A model generated the notes under the pieces. That model had not been told where the DNA came from. It worked only from the letters and a program-made list of their open reading frames with translations, and did no database searches. The translations under genes and the position numbers were made by a program. Source: an uncultured Nitrososphaerota archaeon (GTDB lineage: Bacteria > Bacillota > Clostridia > Oscillospirales > Ruminococcaceae). Taken from it: 6,838 nt of DNA. Positions within the stretch are counted from its first letter, which is position 1, and every line of letters begins with the position of its first letter. This document shows, piece by piece, positions 1-5,357 of this stretch. Location: assembly GCA_934869045.1 (NCBI GenBank), contig CAKXAF010000146.1, forward strand, positions 1-6,838, in the 5' to 3' direction.

Positions 1-276
1 ATCATACGTGATGCCCAAATCGCCGCGGACCTTGTTCTTTTCAATATCGGCGGCATTGATGACAATGACGATCTCTGCGCTGTCCTTGAGTTCCAAAAGC
101 ATCCGCACCTTGCTGTCCGGCTCAAATCCCGGCAGGACCCGGGAAGCGTGAAAGTCATCAAACAGCTTTCCACCAAACTCAAGATAGAGCTTGTTGTCGA
201 ATTGTGAGATCCGCTCCCGGATCGTCCTGGACTGCAAGGCCAGGTACTTGCCATTGTCAAATCCGATCTGGTTCAT
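1..276 (-). CDS. DUF1846 / UPF0371 family protein, N-terminal part (runs off left edge)
   Basis: The first 92 residues of a protein whose remainder lies beyond the left edge. Residues such as QFDNKLYLEFGGK (about 25-37), the following DDFHASRVLPGFEPDSK, EIVIVINAADIEKNK and RGDLGITYD match my memory of the start of the DUF1846 (UPF0371) family. These are proteins of about 500 residues common in Bacillota and Actinomycetota, with no firmly established reaction. The ATG at 276-274 is preceded by GGAAGAGGAACGAAC, giving an AGAGGA ribosome binding site at good spacing, and no other start fits better. There is no signal peptide or membrane segment in the visible part, so it is probably cytosolic. 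It is transcribed divergently from the DNA glycosylase gene, with its own promoter at 335-363. Family assignment is confident; function is unknown. Confidence 0.85.
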   Translation of the reverse strand, partial: MNQIGFDNGKYLALQSRTIRERISQFDNKLYLEFGGKLFDDFHASRVLPGFEPDSKVRMLLELKDSAEIVIVINAADIEKNKVRGDLGITYD

Positions 277-334
277 GTTCGTTCCTCTTCCCGCGGCTGT
301 GGACGCCGCATTTCAAAATTCTACATATGTTTCT

Positions 335-363
335 ATTATAAAGAAAATTCTTCAATTTTACAA
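335..363 (-). promoter_or_regulatory. Promoter of the DUF1846 gene
   Basis: On the minus strand a TTGTAA -35 box (363-358) and a consensus TATAAT -10 box (340-335) are separated by 17 bp. Transcription would start near position 328 and leave a leader of about 50 nt. A small inverted repeat (AAAATT-CTTC-AATTTT on the plus strand, 344-359) fills the spacer. It could be an operator or only AT-rich coincidence. Confidence 0.65.
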
Positions 364-380
364 CGGTTCCCGCAATTTTT

Positions 381-409
381 TTCCGATTCGCCGTAAAATG
401 TGCTATACT
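381..409 (+). promoter_or_regulatory. Probable promoter of the DNA glycosylase gene (extended -10 type)
   Basis: TGCTATACT at 401-409 is an extended -10 element (TG, one base, TATACT). The -35 position at 17-bp spacing (381-386, TTCCGA) matches the consensus poorly, as is usual when an extended -10 is present. The inferred start near 416 gives a leader of about 35 nt. It is back to back with the promoter of the leftward DUF1846 gene. Confidence 0.5.
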
Positions 410-450
410 GATGATGAGAATTGTCCGGAATCCTGAAAGGAGTCTTCTTC

Positions 451-951
451 ATGCCCCAAACCGTCCGCCATCCCCTTGCCCCGCTTTACGACAGCCGCTC
501 CCGCGTCCTTCTCCTGGGTACCATGCCCAGCCCCAGATCCCGGGAACAGGGCTTTTACTACGCCCATCCGCAGAATCGATTCTGGCCCATTTTCGGCGCA
601 CTGTTCGGCGAGACCGTCCCCGAAAGCAGAGAGGACCGCCTCGCCTGGCTGTTGGCGCACCGCATCGCTCTTTGGGATGTGCTCCAGAGCTGCGAGATCG
701 AAGGAGCGGATGACGGCAGCATCCGGTCCCCTATTCCCAATGACATCAGCCAGATCCTGCGGGCCGCCCCTATACAAAAGATTTTTACTACCGGCTCAAC
801 GGCAGCGCGACTCTATCGGAAATACTGCCTGCCGTCCACCAGCGTTCCCGCTTCCCCCCTCCCCTCCACCAGTCCTGCTAACTGCCGGTTTTATACCCTG
901 GAGACTTTAATCGAGGCCTACCGCCCTGTTTTGGATGCACTCCGGGAATGA
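451..951 (+). CDS. Hypoxanthine/deoxyinosine DNA glycosylase (UDG superfamily, family 6 type)
   Basis: A 166-residue cytosolic base-excision repair enzyme. It is expected to cut the glycosidic bond of deaminated bases in DNA (hypoxanthine from adenine, possibly uracil), leaving an abasic site. Family hallmarks are in order: the first active-site segment VLLLGTMPSPRS (19-30), YYAHPQNRFW (36-45), whose Asn42 lies where I expect the catalytic Asn of this family, IALWDVLQSCEIEGADD (72-88), and the second DNA-binding loop LPSTSPAN (137-144). Length matches the family. The start chosen is ATG 451, with AAAGGAG at 436-442 eight bases upstream; the frame is open back to a TTG at 421 that has no ribosome binding site. 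It stands alone: the next gene is 237 bp away under its own promoter, and I see no convincing terminator. The family call is firm; the exact substrate is inferred. An LPSTS motif also occurs at 127-131. Confidence 0.88.
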   Translation: MPQTVRHPLAPLYDSRSRVLLLGTMPSPRSREQGFYYAHPQNRFWPIFGALFGETVPESREDRLAWLLAHRIALWDVLQSCEIEGADDGSIRSPIPNDISQILRAAPIQKIFTTGSTAARLYRKYCLPSTSVPASPLPSTSPANCRFYTLETLIEAYRPVLDALRE

Positions 952-1127
952 CCTGTCTTTGGTGACCGCTGTGTTTGGGAACGGTTGATAGGATCGCCTC
1001 TTCCCCTGAATTCAGTTGTACTTGAACATAAAATTCGTTTTCTCAAATGCTGCCGCCTCGACTCTTCCGTTTTCAATTTTTTTCAAGGATTTTCACAAAA
1101 ACGGCAAGAAAGGCCACAGATTTTTCC
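952..1127. other. Intergenic stretch without recognisable gene
   Basis: Between the glycosylase stop and the GntR-operon promoter I see no supported coding region, RNA gene or strong hairpin. A wide inverted repeat, CCGTTTT (1067-1073) with AAAACGG (1098-1104), brackets an AT-rich 24-base loop. It is too open to be a standard terminator. Confidence 0.5.
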
Positions 1128-1156
1128 TTGACAAAACGCCTTATTTGTATTATAAT
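1128..1156 (+). promoter_or_regulatory. Consensus sigma-A promoter of the gntR-membrane protein operon
   Basis: TTGACA (1128-1133) and TATAAT (1151-1156) both match the consensus exactly and are 17 bp apart, so the promoter should be strong unless repressed. Transcription would begin around 1163, leaving a leader of only about 26 nt before the ATG at 1189. The -10 box lies inside the 31-bp palindrome described separately. Confidence 0.88.
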
Positions 1157-1171
1157 TTATAATACAAATAA
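1141..1171. promoter_or_regulatory. 31-bp perfect palindrome over the -10 box: probable GntR operator
   Basis: The left arm TTATTTGTATTATAA (1141-1155) and right arm TTATAATACAAATAA (1157-1171) are exact reverse complements around a single central T (1156). It covers the end of the spacer, the whole -10 box and the inferred start site. YtrA-type GntR repressors commonly bind inverted repeats with GT...AC ends in their own promoter, and the next gene encodes one, so autorepression by steric block is the natural reading. Each arm holds the half-site TGTATTAT/ATAATACA, which recurs at 1168-1175 and 1183-1190. Confidence 0.75.
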
Positions 1172-1190
1172 TACAAAGGAGCTGTATTAT
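1168..1190 (+). promoter_or_regulatory. Inverted half-sites enclosing the Shine-Dalgarno of the repressor gene
   Basis: ATAATACA (1168-1175) and TGTATTAT (1183-1190) are exact reverse complements separated by seven bases, AAGGAGC, which carry the ribosome binding site. The right half overlaps the first two bases of the ATG at 1189. In DNA this could be a second repressor site, with the half-sites in the opposite orientation to the main operator. In RNA it could fold into an 8-bp AU stem with the Shine-Dalgarno in the loop and the start codon partly paired. The geometry is visible; either role is inference. Confidence 0.45.
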
Positions 1191-1575
1191 GATTCTGCAA
1201 TTGGATATGTCCAGTGACGTCCCGCTTTACCTGCAGATCCGCAACCAGATAGTTTTGGGAATCGGCCGCGGCGAACTGCAGCCTGGAGAGGGACTCCCCA
1301 CTGTCCGGCAACTGGCTGAAGACGTTGGGATCAACACCATGACAGTCAACAAGGCGTACGCCCTTTTAAAGAGTGAAGGCTATATTGAAATCGACCGGCG
1401 GCATGGAGCGGCCGTCCGTCCGGCGCCGGAAGTTCCCGGCGAACCGGATGAAGCCCTTTGCCGGCAATTGACGCTGCTGGCGGCTCAGGCAGCCGCCAAG
1501 GGCCTCAGCCGGGAGAAATTTTTGGCGGCCTGTGCAGATGCCGCAGATACCATGCGCCCAAAGGAGGGAAACTGA
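1189..1575 (+). CDS. GntR family transcriptional regulator, YtrA subfamily
   Basis: A 128-residue cytosolic DNA-binding repressor. Residues 11-76 form the GntR winged helix: VPLYLQIRNQIVLGIGRGEL, then LPTVRQLAEDVGINTMTVNKAYALL (36-60) containing the helix-turn-helix, then the wing around YIEIDRRHGAAV (65-76). The C-terminal part (about 86-122) is short and helical and lacks a large ligand-binding domain, which is diagnostic of the YtrA subfamily and suits dimerisation. The ATG at 1189 follows AAGGAG at ideal spacing. It is the first gene of a two-gene operon; the stop TGA is one base before the ATG of the membrane protein, and the downstream ribosome binding site lies within its last codons, so the two are translationally linked. 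It probably represses its own promoter through the palindrome at 1141-1171. The signal it senses is unknown. Confidence 0.92.
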   Translation: MILQLDMSSDVPLYLQIRNQIVLGIGRGELQPGEGLPTVRQLAEDVGINTMTVNKAYALLKSEGYIEIDRRHGAAVRPAPEVPGEPDEALCRQLTLLAAQAAAKGLSREKFLAACADAADTMRPKEGN

Positions 1576-1576
1576 T

Positions 1577-2953
1577 ATGCAGGCGTTTATTCTATTTTCT
1601 GTTATGCTTATCCTGCTGGCTGCTCTAACCGCCACCGGTTGGGGAGCGTCGAAACCAGACCGCGGCATCCTCTTGGGGGTCTCCATCCCCTACAGCCACA
1701 TGAAGGAGCAGGCGGTCTCAGAGATTCTTACCAGATACCGCAAAGCCCTGCTAATGGCAGCAGCGGGCTTTCTTCTGCTGGCGGTACCGATTCTATTGGT
1801 ACAGAAGCCGTTTTCCCTGTTGTTTGCCCTGTTTTTTTTGTGGGTGATCGTCTATATGACCGTCTTTGACCGGATTCTTGGCCGGTATGAAAAACAGCTC
1901 CGTGCATTGAAAAAGGAACGCGGCTGGACTGCGGGAACCCAGCGTATCCTGTCGGTGGATACCGAAGTAGCGCGCATCAAAAGCAAAATGCCGGTTTCCT
2001 GGCTGTGGATGCTTCCGTCACTGGCGATTTCCTGCCTGCCGCTGGTATCCGCCCTATTCCAGCAGAGGAGCTGGCCCTATCTCATGATAGCGGTTCTCTC
2101 TCTCCTGCTTCATGGGATGTTCTGGCTTTGCCGGCGATTCTCCATACGTGGACGGTCCACGGTTTACAGCCAGAAAACCGGCGTCAACCGGGCCTGCCAC
2201 TATCTCGCGATCCGTCTCTGGACTCTGAATTGGACGGTTCAGGCTGCGATAAGCTCCGTTTGCATGACCGTATCCTATTTCTGCGCCCTTGGCGGACCGC
2301 CGGAACGGTTCTGGTTTCCAATTCTGATGATTCTGTTTATGGCTTCTGTTCTGCTGGGGACCTATTTCACTTATGTACAGGTCCGGGACCGCCGGAACCG
2401 ACTGCTGGAAATGGAAGGAGGGCCAGTCACAGCAGACGAGGATGAATTTTGGAAACGCGGTTGGTACAACAACCCTTATGACCCGCGGGTCACGGTCGAA
2501 AAACGGTTCGGTATTGGATGGACGATCAATCTTGGAACCATAAAAGGAAAGCTGTATGCTTACGGCTCCCTTGCATTTGTTGCAGGACTTCTTCTCTTCC
2601 TGTTGGTTTTGTTCATCCGGGTGGACGTGATCCCCTTTACACTGGCGGTCGAAGAAAACCGCGTTTCTATCTCAGCCGGGATGTATAAAGAGGATTTCTC
2701 CCTGGAGGAAGTGCGTGGCATAGAGCTGATTGACACAGTGCCCGACGGGACCAGAATCAATGGCGCTGCTACCGACTCCTACCTTCTGGGACATTTCCGA
2801 ATGGATGGGTACGGGGATTCCCTGCTCTACGTTTATCCGGACAGCTTGCCATGCCTGGTCATTTCTCTGCCGGAACGGACAGTATTTTTCACGGCCCGCA
2901 ATCCGGAGGAAACCGTACAGGCTTATGAAAAGCTAAAGAATCAGATACAATAA
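1577..2953 (+). CDS. Multi-pass membrane protein with DUF5808-like segment and PH-like C-terminus
   Basis: A 458-residue integral membrane protein of unknown function. I see about eight hydrophobic segments, near residues 3-23, 57-75, 79-97, 142-160, 166-184, 218-238, 245-265 and 327-347. After the first comes ILLGVSIPYSHMKEQ (31-45) and an ILTRYRK stretch typical of DUF1648/SdpI-like membrane proteins. Residues 287-320 (from DEDEFWKRGWYNNPYDPR to GWTINLG) fit the DUF5808 pattern. The tail after the last segment (about 350-455) looks like a bacterial PH-like beta domain and would lie on one face of the membrane. The ATG at 1577 is chosen because AAAGGAGG (1560-1567) precedes it by nine bases; the frame is open further upstream inside gntR but without a better site. 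It is co-transcribed with the GntR repressor and followed by a terminator. Domain assignments are from memory of the families and are moderately sure. Confidence 0.85.
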   Translation: MQAFILFSVMLILLAALTATGWGASKPDRGILLGVSIPYSHMKEQAVSEILTRYRKALLMAAAGFLLLAVPILLVQKPFSLLFALFFLWVIVYMTVFDRILGRYEKQLRALKKERGWTAGTQRILSVDTEVARIKSKMPVSWLWMLPSLAISCLPLVSALFQQRSWPYLMIAVLSLLLHGMFWLCRRFSIRGRSTVYSQKTGVNRACHYLAIRLWTLNWTVQAAISSVCMTVSYFCALGGPPERFWFPILMILFMASVLLGTYFTYVQVRDRRNRLLEMEGGPVTADEDEFWKRGWYNNPYDPRVTVEKRFGIGWTINLGTIKGKLYAYGSLAFVAGLLLFLLVLFIRVDVIPFTLAVEENRVSISAGMYKEDFSLEEVRGIELIDTVPDGTRINGAATDSYLLGHFRMDGYGDSLLYVYPDSLPCLVISLPERTVFFTARNPEETVQAYEKLKNQIQ

Positions 2954-2966
2954 GCGCTGACAACAC

Positions 2967-3003
2967 AAAACAGCGTACCGGAAAAACGGGCACGCTGTTT
3001 TTA
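2967..3003 (+). terminator. Intrinsic terminator of the gntR-membrane protein operon
   Basis: AAAACAGCGT (2967-2976) pairs with ACGCTGTTTT (2992-3001), with an extra inner CCG/CGG pairing around an A-rich loop, and the right arm runs directly into TTTTTA. It lies 13 bases after the stop codon. The left arm starts with AAAA, so it may also act weakly on leftward transcripts from fucO. Confidence 0.85.
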
Positions 3004-3018
3004 TACGGGATCATAGAA

Positions 3019-3058
3019 TGCGCGGAGAACGCCCCAACTCGTTCTCCGCGCAATTTTT
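3019..3058 (+). terminator. Second hairpin with T-tract between convergent genes
   Basis: TGCGCGGAGAACG (3019-3031) and CGTTCTCCGCGCA (3040-3052) form a perfect 13-bp GC-rich stem with an 8-base loop, followed on the plus strand by ATTTTT. Read leftward, the stem is followed by TTCTATG, a poor U-tract. It is therefore best as a backup rightward terminator, though a stem this stable may also help end or protect the leftward fucO transcript. Confidence 0.7.
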
Positions 3059-3104
3059 CCGTTTTCTTCTCAATGTTTTTTCGGGCTGTCCGGCGAATAC
3101 CGGA

Positions 3105-4256
3105 TTACATCATGGATTTGTACAAGGCAATAATATCCTCAAGGGTGGGCTCCTTCGGATTGCCAGGACGGCAGGCATCATCCATAGCGGACTGGGCCAG
3201 GAAGGGAATATCCTCCTCTTTTACGCCGACTTCGCTGAGAGTTTCAGGAATTCCAACATCCTTGGAGAGCTGTTTGACCGCGTCGACGGCGGCTTTGCGG
3301 TACTCCTCCTGGGTCATGGAATCAACACCGGACACACCCATCACACGGGCAATCTCCCGCTATTTCTCACCGGTGGCAGGCGCGTTGTACGCCATAACTG
3401 TGGGCAGGATAATCGCGTTGGCAACGCCGTGGGGCGTATCATAAACCGCGCCCAGAGGATGCGCCATGGAATGAACGATACCCAGGCCGACGTTGGAGAA
3501 GCCCATACCAGCCACATACTGACCCAGAGCCATGCCTTCGCGGCCCTCAGGAGTACCGGCAACCGCACCGCGCAGAGAACGCGCGATGATTTCGATGGCC
3601 TTCAGGTGCATCATGTCCGTCATTTCCCAAGCGCCCTTGGTGATGTAGCCTTCAATGGCGTGGGTCAGCGCATCCATGCCGGTGGAAGCCGTCAATCCCT
3701 TGGGCATGGAGGACATCATATCAGCATCGATAAAAGCCACAACAGGGATATCATGAGGGTCCACACAGACAAATTTGCGGCTCTTTTCCACATCGGTGAT
3801 AACGTAGTTGATGGTGACCTCCGCCGCGGTTCCGGCAGTGGTGGGAACAGCAAAAATCGGAATACTCTTGTTCGGAGTAGCCACGGCGCCCTCCAGGCTG
3901 ACAACATCCGCATATTCGGGATTGGCAATGATGATACCGACGCCCTTGGCGGTATCCATGGCCGACCCGCCGCCGATAGCGATCAGGTAATCCGCGCCCG
4001 CAGCTTTGAAAGCTGCCACGCCGTCCTGAACGTTTTTGATGGTGGGATTGGCCTTGACGTCGCTGTAGATCTCATAGGCCAGACCGTTTTGATCCAGCAG
4101 GCCGGTCACTTTGGAAGCGACCCCGAATTTGATCAGGTCTTTATCTGTAACAACCAGCGCCTTGCGGAATGAGCGGCCTTTGGCCTCATCGACGATGGAC
4201 GCAATTGCGCCGGCGCCGATGTACGAAGTCTCGTTGAGAATCATTCTGTTTGCCAT
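3105..4256 (-). pseudogene. fucO: Lactaldehyde reductase (1,2-propanediol oxidoreductase), interrupted by in-frame amber codon
   Basis: An iron-dependent group III alcohol dehydrogenase that reduces L-lactaldehyde to L-1,2-propanediol with NADH, the anaerobic exit of rhamnose and fucose breakdown. The protein starts MANRMILNET like E. coli FucO. It carries the nucleotide-binding GGGS (95-98), PTTAGTAAEVT (138-148) and metal ligands equivalent to Asp195, His199, His262 and His276. Codon 299 (3362-3360) is TAG, in NAPATGEK-stop-REIARVMG, where the family has Tyr. The same frame then continues without another stop for 84 codons through VGIPETL, EEDIPFLAQSAMDD and NPKEPTLEDIIALY to TAA at 3107-3105. 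Read through, it would be 383 positions, the family length. Termination at the amber gives 298 residues with all metal ligands but without most of the C-terminal helical domain. The ATG at 4256 has AAGGTGA upstream; the frame extends to 4352 without a better start. Last gene of the rhamnose cluster. Confidence 0.9.
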
Positions 4257-4343
4257 GGGAATCACCTTGTCCTTTCTCTTTAACGCGGTATTTGAGGAGC
4301 GCCCGTTTCCAGACAGCTCCGGGAACACACTTGTGATATTTTT

Positions 4344-4372
4344 ATCATACACCGGATTTCCAAATTTTTCAA
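4344..4372 (-). promoter_or_regulatory. Promoter of fucO
   Basis: On the minus strand TTGAAA (4372-4367) and TATGAT (4349-4344) are separated by 17 bp in an AT-rich stretch. The inferred start near 4337 gives a leader of about 80 nt. A small inverted repeat, TGATA-TTTT-TATCA (plus strand 4334-4347), overlaps the -10 box and could be an operator. The leader also contains short alternative stems (GGAGC 4296-4300 with GCTCC 4316-4320; CCCG 4302-4305 with CGGG 4320-4323) of uncertain meaning. Confidence 0.6.
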
Positions 4373-4444
4373 GAGATTTTCAAAAAATTTAAACGTTTTA
4401 CGGGAAATATTTTTAGTAACTTCATACAAAATTCACGGTATTAA

Positions 4445-5266
4445 CTATTCATACAAAAACTTTTCCGGCAAAGCCACATGGAAGTCTCCAGCCAGGTCGC
4501 GGAAATTCTGGGCGGTGATCGTCTGGCGCTTTCCACCCATGGAGAGAACCTTTACGAGAATTTCCGCAGATTTTTCTACCGTATCCATCAGACCGAAGGT
4601 CAGGTCAAAATCCTCCCCGGAGCAGAAGATGCCGTGGTGCGCCCAAATAGCGACGTCGTACTTTTTCATCAGTTCGGCGGTGGCAAGGGCAATGTCCCGG
4701 CCGCCGGGAACCATCCACGGCACCACGCCCACGCCGTCCGGAAACACCACCGGGCACTCGGTGGCCATCTCCCAGAGTTCTCGGGTGAAGACCTCATCGG
4801 TCAGCGGGAGGACGAAGGTCAGGGCGATGACGTTGGTGGTGTGAGAGTGGAGAATCACCCGGTGGCGGCCGCCGGTCAGCTCTTTTTTTATGGAATGATT
4901 CATCAGATGAGTGGGCAGCTCACTGGTGGGCCGCCCGCCCTCGGTGAGCCCCCAGACAACGCGGTAGCCCGTCCCCTCCTGGTCCACCTGGATGACGCAG
5001 GTATTAGCGGCAGGATCCAGAATGACGTTACGCATAAATCTTCCCGACCCGGTGACCAGAAAAAATTCCCCAGCCAGGTTGGGGACTTCCACACCGATGG
5101 GGGTGAATTCCCGGTCAAAGGAGAAGGAATCCATAACGGATTCGGCCTCCTCGCACTTGATACGGTAGGAATAGTTTCCGCCGTTACGTTCATGCCAGCC
5201 TTTTTGAAAGGCATCGTCGGTCAGACGGACAAAGCCTTCCATAAATTTTGATTGCAGAATATCCAT
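4445..5266 (-). CDS. rhaD: L-rhamnulose-1-phosphate aldolase
   Basis: A 273-residue cytosolic, zinc-dependent class II aldolase that splits L-rhamnulose 1-phosphate into dihydroxyacetone phosphate and L-lactaldehyde. Length and order match E. coli RhaD (274 residues). The phosphate-binding region GWHERNGGN (23-31) and VTGSGRFMRN (71-80), the catalytic Glu116 in PTSELPTH, zinc ligands His140 and His142 in HSHTTN and His211 in HHGIF, and the conserved VVFPDGVGVVPWMVPG (173-188) are all present. EKSAEILVKVLSMGG (231-245) also fits. The ATG at 5266-5264 follows an AAAGGAATGGAA stretch. It ends in TAG, with a TGA four codons later in the same frame, so amber is used as a true stop next to the amber-interrupted fucO. 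It lies 91 bp after rhaA and 188 bp before fucO. Confidence 0.96.
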   Translation of the reverse strand: MDILQSKFMEGFVRLTDDAFQKGWHERNGGNYSYRIKCEEAESVMDSFSFDREFTPIGVEVPNLAGEFFLVTGSGRFMRNVILDPAANTCVIQVDQEGTGYRVVWGLTEGGRPTSELPTHLMNHSIKKELTGGRHRVILHSHTTNVIALTFVLPLTDEVFTRELWEMATECPVVFPDGVGVVPWMVPGGRDIALATAELMKKYDVAIWAHHGIFCSGEDFDLTFGLMDTVEKSAEILVKVLSMGGKRQTITAQNFRDLAGDFHVALPEKFLYE

Positions 5267-5322
5267 GTCGTTTCCATTCCTTTCTGAAAATAAGAGCTTT
5301 AGGAGTTTTCAAACGCACCGAA

Positions 5323-5342
5323 CCCTCCGGTGAACCGGAGGG
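5323..5342 (-). other. Perfect intercistronic hairpin between rhaA and rhaD
   Basis: CCCTCCGG (5323-5330) and CCGGAGGG (5335-5342) are an exact 8-bp GC-rich inverted repeat around a four-base loop. It lies 15 bp after the rhaA stop codon. On the transcribed (minus) strand it is followed by TTCGGTGCG rather than a T-run, so it is unlikely to be a strong terminator. It may stabilise or punctuate the operon mRNA between the two genes. Confidence 0.6.
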
Positions 5343-5357
5343 CGGAGACAAGGCCTA

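Noticed and set aside
421..450. Upstream TTG start for the DNA glycosylase
   Set aside because: No Shine-Dalgarno before it, it lies only about five bases after the inferred transcription start, and the ATG at 451 has a strong site.
403..777. Minus-strand open frame opposite the DNA glycosylase
   Set aside because: No family resemblance or ribosome binding site, and it covers the glycosylase promoter and start.
1532..1576. Upstream in-frame start of the membrane protein overlapping gntR
   Set aside because: It would overlap gntR by 44 bases without a good ribosome binding site and adds a polar extension before the first membrane helix; ATG 1577 has AAAGGAGG.
3105..3344. Separate small gene after the amber codon
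   Set aside because: Its sequence is the C-terminal part of FucO in the same frame as the upstream part, so it is a fragment of one gene. An internal restart is conceivable but the fragment would lack the catalytic domain.
3360..3362. Pyrrolysine at the amber codon
   Set aside because: The family has tyrosine here, the position is not a metal ligand, iron-dependent alcohol dehydrogenases are not known as pyrrolysine proteins, and rhaD next door uses TAG as an ordinary stop.
3018..4172. Long plus-strand open frame (384 codons) opposite fucO
   Set aside because: Antisense shadow: the opposite strand encodes a clear family match over the whole length, the product resembles nothing I know, and it starts inside a terminator hairpin.
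4257..4337. Riboswitch in the fucO leader
   Set aside because: Only short alternative stems are visible; no known riboswitch core was recognised and the leader is small.
4478..5251. Plus-strand open frame (257 codons) opposite rhaD
   Set aside because: Shadow of rhaD caused by codon bias; no ribosome binding site and no family resemblance.
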